Origin: DASVDK01 sp036381125 [NCBI: Thermodesulfobacteriota bacterium]
Lineage (GTDB): Bacteria; DASVDK01
NCBI GenBank assembly: GCA_036381125.1
Contig: DASVDK010000101.1
Location: 1-6,911, forward strand
Direction: 5' to 3'
DNA: 6,911 bases
Shown: positions 1 to 5,147 of the stretch, one piece after another
Position numbering within the stretch: position 1 is the stretch's first letter
Layout of the letters: every line of letters starts with the position of its first letter
The notes under the pieces: generated by a model
Databases searched by the model: none
Seen by the model: the letters and a program-made list of their open reading frames with translations, nothing else
What the model was told of the DNA's origin: nothing
Position numbers and translations under genes: made by a program

Positions 1-1724
1 AGCTCGTGCGCGCCGCGCCGGACCACGAGCCAGCGCGCGTCCTCGTCGAAGCGGCATTGCGCCTCGCCGCGGACCGTGCGCCGCATTCGCAGCAGGTCGC
101 CGAACAGGCCGCGCAGGCGCTCGTCGCCGCGGCCGGTCAGCTTCGAGCGCGCGAACGTCGCCGGGTCCTGCGGATCGGGCACCTCCTCGCCGGCGAACTG
201 CGCGAACGCGGCGAACTCGCGCCGGCGCCCCTCGCGCGTCGCGTCGGCGATCTCGGCGTCGACGTGGTCGGTGAAGAACTGGAACGGCGCGTCCTCGCCG
301 TACTCCTCGCCCATGAACAGCAGCGGCGTGTAGGGCGAGAGCAGGATGCAGAACGCCGCCAGCGGCCGCGCCTCGCGCGGCAGCCGGTCGCCGAGCGCGC
401 GGTTGCCGACCTGGTCGTGGTTCTGGGCGAAGACGACGAAGCGCTCCCCGGGAAGGTCGCGCGACGGCGTGCCGTGGGGCCGGCCTCGGTAGGTCGAGCG
501 CTGCCCGGTGTAGACGAACCCCTCGGTGTACGCCTTGACGAGCTGGTCGACGCGGCCGAAGTCGGCGTAGTAGCCGCTCCGCTCGCCCGTCACGAGCGCG
601 TGGAGGGCGTGGTGGAAGTCGTCCGACCACTGCGCGGCGAGCCCGTAGCCGCCCGCCGACACCCGATCGATCACCCGCCGGTCGTTGAGGTCGCTCTCGG
701 CGATCACGTGCACCGCCCGCCCCGCGCGCCGGGCCGCCCGCTGCACGGCGTCGTTCAGCTCGCGCAGGATGTGCACCGGGCTGTCGTCCACGATGCCGTG
801 GACGGCGTCGAGCCGGAGCGCGTCGACGTGGAACTCGGTGACCCACCGGACGGCGTTCTCGACGACGAAGCGTCGCACCGGAGCCGAGTCCGGCCCGTCG
901 AAGTTCACCGCGTCGCCCCAGGGCGTCTTGTGCCGGTCGGTGAAGTACGGGCCGAACTCCGCGAGGTAGTTCCCCTCGGGTCCGAGGTGGTTGTAGACGA
1001 CGTCGAGGACCACGCAGAGCCCCTGCTCGTGGCAGGCGTCGACCAGGCGGGCGAGCCCCTCGGGGCCGCCGTAGCTGCGCTGGGGCGCGTAGAGCCCCAC
1101 GCCGTCGTAGCCCCAGTTGCGGTCGCCGGGGAAGCTCGCGACCGGCATCAGCTCGATCGCGGTCACGCCGAGCGCCCGGAGGTCCGCGAGGCGGCCGATC
1201 ACCGCCTCGAAGGTCCCCTCGGGCGTGAAGGTGCCGACGTGCAATTCGTAGACGACGTACTCGTGCAGCGGCCGGCCGCGCCACGCGGCGTCGCTCCAGA
1301 CGAACGCCCCCATGTCGACCACCTCGGCCGCGCCGTGGACGCCGTCGGGAAGGGCGCGCGCCGCCGGGTCCGGACGGGCCCGCTCGCCGTCGAGCACGTA
1401 GCGATACCGCAGGCCGGGCCCCCCCTCGACGACCGCCTCGTAGTACCCCTCGGCGTCGCGCGCCGCCGCAACGCGCACCGGCGCGCCGCCCGCCGGCGTC
1501 ACCTCCACCTCGAGCGAGCGGCAGCGGGGCGCCCAGACGCGGAACGCGACGCGGCCGTCCGGCAGCGGGGTCGCGCCGAGCGGCAGAGCGGCGCGGGCAG
1601 GTCGGTGGACCTCGGCAACACGAGCGGAACGGGACAACGGTCTGGTCTCCAGGGTACGGGCGCGGGTGTCGTTGTGTTGCACATCACATGCCGCCCCGGG
1701 CCGGGGGGTCCGATCGTTCGGCAT
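1..1724 (-). CDS. treZ: Malto-oligosyltrehalose trehalohydrolase TreZ (3' end cut by window edge)
   Basis: A GH13 alpha-amylase-family enzyme that hydrolyses the alpha-1,4 bond next to the terminal trehalosyl unit of maltooligosyl-trehalose, releasing free trehalose in the cytoplasm (second step of the TreY-TreZ pathway). The reading frame is open for 574 codons to the edge, so only a short C-terminal piece is missing. An N-terminal E-set/CBM48-like part (ALPLGATPLPDGRVAFRVWAP) is followed by the barrel motifs YELHVGTFTPEGTF, NWGYDGVGLYAP and VVYNHLGPEGNY. Counting from ATG 1724, the expected catalytic residues are D306 in LRLDAVH, E342 in VIAESDLND and D437 in NHDQVGNR; QWSDDFHHALH is also present. 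The start is uncertain. ATG 1724 is the outermost in-frame ATG but has no clear ribosome site. TTG 1637 has GGAG nine bases upstream (1650-1647) and gives a more family-like N-terminus; GTG 1682 is a third option. The partner treY is not in the window and may lie to the left. Identity is very sure; the start is not. Confidence 0.96.
   Translation of the reverse strand, partial: MPNDRTPRPGAACDVQHNDTRARTLETRPLSRSARVAEVHRPARAALPLGATPLPDGRVAFRVWAPRCRSLEVEVTPAGGAPVRVAAARDAEGYYEAVVEGGPGLRYRYVLDGERARPDPAARALPDGVHGAAEVVDMGAFVWSDAAWRGRPLHEYVVYELHVGTFTPEGTFEAVIGRLADLRALGVTAIELMPVASFPGDRNWGYDGVGLYAPQRSYGGPEGLARLVDACHEQGLCVVLDVVYNHLGPEGNYLAEFGPYFTDRHKTPWGDAVNFDGPDSAPVRRFVVENAVRWVTEFHVDALRLDAVHGIVDDSPVHILRELNDAVQRAARRAGRAVHVIAESDLNDRRVIDRVSAGGYGLAAQWSDDFHHALHALVTGERSGYYADFGRVDQLVKAYTEGFVYTGQRSTYRGRPHGTPSRDLPGERFVVFAQNHDQVGNRALGDRLPREARPLAAFCILLSPYTPLLFMGEEYGEDAPFQFFTDHVDAEIADATREGRRREFAAFAQFAGEEVPDPQDPATFARSKLTGRGDERLRGLFGDLLRMRRTVRGEAQCRFDEDARWLVVRRGAHE
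1673..1688 (-). promoter_or_regulatory. CRP/FNR-family-like palindrome near the treZ start
   Basis: On the minus strand the 16 bases read TGTGATGTGCAACACA, which matches the CRP half-site layout TGTGA-N6-TCACA at nine of ten fixed positions. It lies about 36 bases upstream of the TTG 1637 start of treZ, but inside the gene if ATG 1724 is used. It sits in a locally less GC-rich patch, next to a perfect GC inverted repeat (1694-1706). No convincing -35/-10 pair was found beside it. A regulatory role is inference from similarity to the consensus alone. Confidence 0.22.
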
Positions 1725-1801
1725 GCCACACGATAGCCGAGGAAGGCGGGCGGCGTGAACGCGTCCGGGTACGGGGCGAAAACGCCTGTATTGTCAGTGA
1801 C

Positions 1802-1894
1802 TTATGACTCAAACCCCCGCGCGGCCGGCTCCGGCCCGCCGATGGCCGCCATGAAGGGGCCGCCCTGCCGGCGGGCCGCCTCCGTCTCGCTCAT
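1802..1894 (-). CDS. Small hypothetical ORF (30 aa) overlapping the purK stop
   Basis: Thirty codons starting at an ATG that shares ATGA with the purK stop (ATG 1894-1892, TGA 1893-1891) and ending at TAA 1804-1802. The peptide begins MSETEAARRQGGPFM and ends GFES; it is rich in Gly, Ala, Glu and Arg, with no membrane segment, Cys pair or recognisable motif. The ATGA overlap would allow translational coupling to purK, and treZ begins 77 bases further on. It does not resemble PurE, the usual partner of PurK. It may be a real small protein, the remnant of a decayed gene, or chance: at this GC content stop-free frames are common, which weakens the case. No function can be given. Confidence 0.25.
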   Translation of the reverse strand: MSETEAARRQGGPFMAAIGGPEPAARGFES

Positions 1895-2997
1895 CGCTCC
1901 GCCTGCGCGACGATCGGCTCGATCGACGCAAGCCGCGCCGCGAGCCGGCCGGCGTCGGCCTCGACGAGCGTCACGTGCCCGATCTTCCGGCCCGGCCGCG
2001 GCGCCTTCCGGTAGAGGTGGAGGTGGAGCCCCTCGACGCGCAGCAGTGCCGCGGGATCCGGATGGCCGCCGACGAGGTTCAGCATGGCGGCGTGCCCCCG
2101 CGGCCGCGCCGCGCCGAGCGGCAGGCCGGCCACCGCCCGGACGTGCTGCTCGAACTGGCTCGTCTCGGCCCCCTCGATCGTCCAGTGGCCCGAGTTGTGG
2201 ACCCGCGGCGCCATCTCGTTGGCCAGGAGCCGTCCGCTCGCCTCGAACAGCTCGATGGCGAGGACCCCGACGTAGTCGAAGCGGGCCAGCACCGCCCGCG
2301 CGTAGCGCTCCGCCTCGGCCTGCCACCGCTCGCCCGACGGCGCCGGGGCGAGCGACCGCCTGAGGACCCCGCCGCGATGGACGTTCTCGACGAGCGGGTA
2401 GACCCGGACGTCGCCGTCGAGCCCGCGGGCGGCGAGGACCGACAGCTCGCGCTCGAACGGGACGAAGCCCTCGAGGAGGAGCGGCGAGCCGCCGAGCGCG
2501 CGCCACGCGGCCTCGACGTCCGCACCGTCGCGCAGCACCGCCTGCCCCTTGCCGTCGTAACCGCCGCGGCGCGCCTTGAGGACGGCGGGCAGGCCGATGC
2601 GCGCGAGCGCGGCGTCGAGATCAGCCCGGCTGTCGACCGGCGCGAAGGGAGGGATGGGGATGCCGAGCGCCTCGAACGTCCGCTTCTCGACCAGCCGGTC
2701 CTGGGCCGCCTCGAGGACGTCGGGCGCCGGGCGCACCGGCAGGCGCCGCGCGAGCGCCCGCGCGGCGGCCACCGGGACGTTCTCGAACTCGTAGGTGACG
2801 ACGTCGAGGCCCTCGGCGAAGCGGGACAGGGCGGCCTCGTCGGCGTACGGCGCCGCCTCGTGCGGGGCGACGTCGCCGGCGGGCGCCTCGGGCGCCGGGT
2901 CGAGGACGCGGAAGCGGAGGCCGAGCGGGTAGCCCGCCAGCGCGAGCATCCGGCCGAGCTGACCGCCGCCGAGGATGCCGATACGCATGCGGGTCAT
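1891..2997 (-). CDS. purK: N5-carboxyaminoimidazole ribonucleotide synthetase PurK
   Basis: ATP-grasp enzyme of purine synthesis. It converts 5-aminoimidazole ribonucleotide, bicarbonate and ATP to N5-CAIR, which the mutase PurE then rearranges. The 368 residues match the family's usual size. The N-terminal domain opens with GILGGGQLGRML (residues 7-18) and has VTYEFENVP (67-75). The ATP-grasp part contains LKARRGGYDGKGQ (140-152), EGFVPFERELSV (176-187), YPLVENVHRGG (200-210) and the metal/substrate segment NEMAPRVHNSGHWTIEGA (260-277). The C-terminal domain has LNLVGG (306-311). The frame stays open far upstream, across the opposite-strand gene, but homology begins at MTRMRIGILGGG. ATG 2997 and ATG 2988 are both possible and neither has a good ribosome site. 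No purE is adjacent; the short ORF behind it is not PurE. It is transcribed divergently from the ferritin-like gene. Confidence 0.96.
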   Translation of the reverse strand: MTRMRIGILGGGQLGRMLALAGYPLGLRFRVLDPAPEAPAGDVAPHEAAPYADEAALSRFAEGLDVVTYEFENVPVAAARALARRLPVRPAPDVLEAAQDRLVEKRTFEALGIPIPPFAPVDSRADLDAALARIGLPAVLKARRGGYDGKGQAVLRDGADVEAAWRALGGSPLLLEGFVPFERELSVLAARGLDGDVRVYPLVENVHRGGVLRRSLAPAPSGERWQAEAERYARAVLARFDYVGVLAIELFEASGRLLANEMAPRVHNSGHWTIEGAETSQFEQHVRAVAGLPLGAARPRGHAAMLNLVGGHPDPAALLRVEGLHLHLYRKAPRPGRKIGHVTLVEADAGRLAARLASIEPIVAQAER

Positions 2998-3020
2998 GGT
3001 AGCCGAGCGTGAGGTTCCAT

Positions 3021-3115
3021 GCCGGACGGACGTGCGCCCGCGTCCGGCGCCGGCCTGGCCGGCAGACCGCCCGACTCCGGGCCTCCTTCTTGCTGCACGG
3101 GGCGCCGAGCGGCAA
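3021..3115. promoter_or_regulatory. Divergent purK / ferritin-like spacer with GC hairpins
   Basis: The 153-bp space between two divergent genes (2998-3150) should hold both promoters, but no confident -35/-10 pair is visible on either strand. What can be seen is structure. An 8-bp perfect inverted repeat GCCGGACG/CGTCCGGC (3021-3028 with 3041-3048, 12-nt loop) is followed directly by a compact palindrome GCCGGCCTGGCCGGC (3049-3063). A third hairpin, TTGCTGC with GCGGCAA (3090-3096 with 3109-3115, one G-U pair), follows. These could be operator-like DNA or leader RNA structure for the plus-strand gene. In DNA this GC-rich some short palindromes arise by chance, so the functional call is weak. 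Confidence 0.3.
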
Positions 3116-3138
3116 CCCCGCGCATCCCTCGATTCGGT

Positions 3139-3146
3139 AAGGAGAG
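3139..3146 (+). promoter_or_regulatory. Strong Shine-Dalgarno that fixes the first ferritin-like start
   Basis: AAGGAGAG lies four bases before ATG 3151, a strong ribosome-binding site. The frame is also open upstream to an ATG at 3019, but the 44 extra residues from there are Pro/Gly/Arg-rich and carry no domain signal, so 3151 is preferred. The leader stretch CTCCTT (3083-3088) is exactly complementary to the AAGGAG core of this site. Confidence 0.8.
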
Positions 3147-3150
3147 CTCC

Positions 3151-4407
3151 ATGGCACTCACGACGCTGGACCCCTGGCGCGAGAAGGGGATCCCGCTCGA
3201 CAGGCAGATCCGCTCGTGGAAGCAGCGCGTCCGCTCCCCCTACGACAAGCGCGACGTCGACGCCTACACGCGCACGCGCGTGATCCTCATGAACGGCATC
3301 GAGAACGAGGCGTGGTTCAACAGCCACCAGCTCTCCCGGTGCACGGACAACACGGAGCTGAAGTCCCTCGCGGCGGTCACCCGGATGGTCGAGCAGCAGC
3401 AGCAGACGACCATCAACTGGCTCAACCCCGCCGACCAGTCGGTGCTCGAGACCACGGTCGCCTACGAGCAGGTCGCGATCGACCTCACCGCCTACCTGGC
3501 GCGCAACGAGCCCGACCCGTACGTGCGCGAGACGTTCAACTTCGGGCTCCTCGAGGACTTCGACCACCTCTACCGGTACAGCGAGCTGCTCGACTACCTC
3601 GAGGAGATCGACCCCGACACGATCCTCCAGGGCAAGACCGAGGTCCTGCCCGGCCGGCCGACGATCGACCACCACAACGACCCGATCGTGCGGCTCAGGA
3701 AGCACTACGAAAAGAACCGGGCGCTGCCGATCTCGAAGCTCCACATCCTCACGCTCATGTCGGCCGAGCAGCAGACGTACCTCTACTACAAGTCGCACGG
3801 CTTCGAGTACCCGCAGCGCATCGCCCGCGAGCTGTACGCCGAGATCGGCGAGGTCGAGGAGGAGCACGTCACCCAGTACGAGTCGCTGCTCGACCCGAAC
3901 GAGACGCCGCTCGAGCGGCAGGTCCTCCACGAGCTGATGGAGGTCTACAACTACATGCACTGCTACGCGCAGGAGCCCGATCGGCGGATCAAGCAGATCT
4001 GGGAGGAGTTCCTGCACATGGAGCTGACGCACCTGCAGCTCTGGGGGCAGATGCTCCGGAAGCACGAGGGGATCGAGCCGGAGGCGCTCTTCGGCCGCAC
4101 GCTCACGGTGGACTTCTCCTTCGAGGAGAACAAGCCGTACGTGCGCGAGGTGCTCGAGCGGCAGCGCGACCTCAGGCTGGTCGACCGGGGCTTCGCGCAC
4201 CGCGACGAGCTGCCGTCCGACTGGTCCTCGTACCGCTACCGCGAGGCGGTGCACGCGGGCGGCGTGCCGTCGGAGGAGATCGTCGACATCCAGGCCGAGC
4301 GCAACCTGCCGATCGAGCGGCCGGGGGACGAGCTACTCGCCCGGGCGAGGCGCGTGGCCCAGTCCATCGAGCCGGACCAGCGACCCCGGCTCCTCATGAG
4401 GGCCTAG
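3151..4407 (+). CDS. Double ferritin-like (tandem four-helix diiron bundle) protein, function unknown
   Basis: A 418-residue soluble, acidic, helical protein with no signal peptide or membrane segment. It contains two ferritin-like four-helix units. Unit 2 shows the full carboxylate-diiron ligand set: E206 (SAEQQTY), E236xxH239 (EEEH), E261 (or E264) and E291xxH294 (ELTH), with a further E286xxH289 one turn before. Unit 1 has the same layout exactly 155 residues earlier: E51, E81xxQ84, E106 and D136xxH139, with Gln in place of one His and Asp in place of one Glu. Within each unit the helix pairs are 30 residues apart and the two pairs are 55 apart. The last 100 residues or so (from about 318) are charged and not recognised. 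Such folds bind iron for oxidation, storage or redox chemistry, but no named family such as bacterioferritin, Dps or rubrerythrin fits the length or duplication. It is first of three co-directional genes, 74 bases before the next. The diiron fold is well supported; the function is not known. Confidence 0.88.
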   Translation: MALTTLDPWREKGIPLDRQIRSWKQRVRSPYDKRDVDAYTRTRVILMNGIENEAWFNSHQLSRCTDNTELKSLAAVTRMVEQQQQTTINWLNPADQSVLETTVAYEQVAIDLTAYLARNEPDPYVRETFNFGLLEDFDHLYRYSELLDYLEEIDPDTILQGKTEVLPGRPTIDHHNDPIVRLRKHYEKNRALPISKLHILTLMSAEQQTYLYYKSHGFEYPQRIARELYAEIGEVEEEHVTQYESLLDPNETPLERQVLHELMEVYNYMHCYAQEPDRRIKQIWEEFLHMELTHLQLWGQMLRKHEGIEPEALFGRTLTVDFSFEENKPYVREVLERQRDLRLVDRGFAHRDELPSDWSSYRYREAVHAGGVPSEEIVDIQAERNLPIERPGDELLARARRVAQSIEPDQRPRLLMRA

Positions 4408-4410
4408 CAG

Positions 4411-4460
4411 CCGCCGGGCCCCCGGCCGGATGCCGTCCGGCGCTCCGGCCGGGGCGGCGG
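4411..4460 (+). repeat. Long GC-rich hairpin between the two ferritin-like genes
   Basis: An inverted repeat of 17 paired bases: CCGCCG (4411-4416) pairs with CGGCGG (4455-4460), and CCCCGGCCGGA (4420-4430) pairs with TCCGGCCGGGG (4444-4454). There is a 3-base bulge (4417-4419) and a 13-base loop. It starts three bases after the stop of the first gene and ends ten bases before the AGGAGG of the second. No T-run follows, so it is not a standard intrinsic terminator. It could stabilise the upstream transcript end, partly attenuate read-through, or set different protein levels for the two genes. The structure is seen directly; the role is inferred. Confidence 0.6.
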
Positions 4461-4470
4461 CGTTCCGCTC

Positions 4471-4476
4471 AGGAGG
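4471..4476 (+). promoter_or_regulatory. Consensus Shine-Dalgarno of the second ferritin-like gene
   Basis: AGGAGG lies five bases before ATG 4482. It decides this start and shows that the second gene has its own strong translation signal rather than relying on coupling to the gene before it. Confidence 0.85.
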
Positions 4477-4481
4477 CGCGT

Positions 4482-5147
4482 ATGGAACGTCAGGTGCTCT
4501 TCGACAAGCTGTCCGAGTTCCTCATGGTCGAGCAGGGGGGGCTGCAGATCTACCGCGTCGCGGCCTCGCGCGCGCGCCGGCCCGACCTCAAGGCGCGCTA
4601 CGAGGCGTTCGGCCGCCAGACGGACCGCCATCGCCAGTGGCTCGTCGGCGCGATCACGAGCCTGGGCGGCGACCCGAACTACGTGAGCCCGACGGCGCGC
4701 ATCGCCCAGGCCAGGGCCGACGCCCTGCTCGGGACGGCGCTCCTCGCCGGGCCGCTCGCGCCCGACGAGGTCGAGGCGAACGACCTGCAGAACGTCCTCC
4801 TGGCCGAGACGGTCGACCACGGCAACTGGCAGGTCCTCAAGCGCCTGGTGCGCAGCACCGGCGACCTCGACGTCCGGCTCGCCCTCGAGGACGCCGTGCG
4901 CGAGGTCGAGGCCGAGGAGGACACCCACGTCGGCTGGGCGCGCGAGCGTTACGGCCAGCTCGCGCTCGAGATGATCGAGCGCGGCCCCGTGCCCTCGCCC
5001 GCGCGCTGGATGCACGCGATCTCGGGGCCGGTGCCGCCGATCGACCGCATCCACCCGTCGCCCGTCGACTCGGGGCTCCTCGGTCCGGCGTTGCAGGCCG
5101 CCTGGGGCGACACCCCGATCGCGCGCGACATGCGGCTCGCCGGGTGA
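4482..5147 (+). CDS. Ferritin-like domain protein with Pro-rich C-terminal tail
   Basis: A 221-residue soluble protein with the helical pattern of a single ferritin-like bundle. Candidate ligand positions are E17 (MVEQGG), H50 (in QTDRHRQW), E109 (LLAETVDHGNW) and E146xxH149 (EEDTH). The residue three before H50, where a Glu would complete an ExxH pair, is T47, so the site would lack one carboxylate unless E41 or D48 replaces it. Helices run roughly 5-30, 34-62, 95-125 and 130-162. A tail of about 54 residues from 168 is Pro-rich, repeats GPVP (168-171 and 182-185), and is predicted by eye to be extended or flexible. No close kinship with the 418-residue neighbour is obvious beyond the fold. 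Its TGA overlaps the GTG of the next gene (GTGA), which suggests one operon with translational coupling. The fold is likely; metal binding and role are inferred. Confidence 0.8.
   Translation: MERQVLFDKLSEFLMVEQGGLQIYRVAASRARRPDLKARYEAFGRQTDRHRQWLVGAITSLGGDPNYVSPTARIAQARADALLGTALLAGPLAPDEVEANDLQNVLLAETVDHGNWQVLKRLVRSTGDLDVRLALEDAVREVEAEEDTHVGWARERYGQLALEMIERGPVPSPARWMHAISGPVPPIDRIHPSPVDSGLLGPALQAAWGDTPIARDMRLAG

Noticed and set aside
6-1736. Long plus-strand open frame of 576 codons opposite treZ
   Set aside because: Its translation is Arg/Val/Ala/Pro-rich without domains, and the minus strand carries complete TreZ motifs across the same bases. It is a GC-driven shadow frame.
1775-1786. GGCG-AAAA-CGCC mini hairpin before treZ as a terminator
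   Set aside because: The stem has only four base pairs and no T-tract follows on either strand.
1823-1836. GGCCGG-CT-CCGGCC inverted repeat behind purK as a terminator
   Set aside because: The two-base centre leaves little room for a loop, no T-run follows, and it lies inside the possible small ORF; such motifs are common in this base composition.
3001-3022. GGAAC on the minus strand just before purK as an ECF sigma -35 element
   Set aside because: It is only about 20 bases from the purK start, leaving no room for a -10 element and leader.
2998-4254. Minus-strand open frame continuous with purK that would extend it to 787 residues
   Set aside because: The added 400 or so residues lie antisense to the ferritin-like gene, are low-complexity Leu/Val/Arg/Glu, and PurK homology begins only at 2997 or 2988.
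4430-5143. Possible N-terminal extension of the mutarotase-like protein upstream of GTG 5144
   Set aside because: The extra residues are Arg/Pro/Gly-rich out-of-frame translation of the second ferritin-like gene, and the fold's first strand begins at the GTG.
3216-5147. Plus-strand 643-codon frame that would fuse an upstream segment to the second ferritin-like protein
   Set aside because: The upstream part is the +1 frame shadow of the first ferritin-like gene. AGGAGG at 4471-4476 and the start of the domain fix the true start at 4482.
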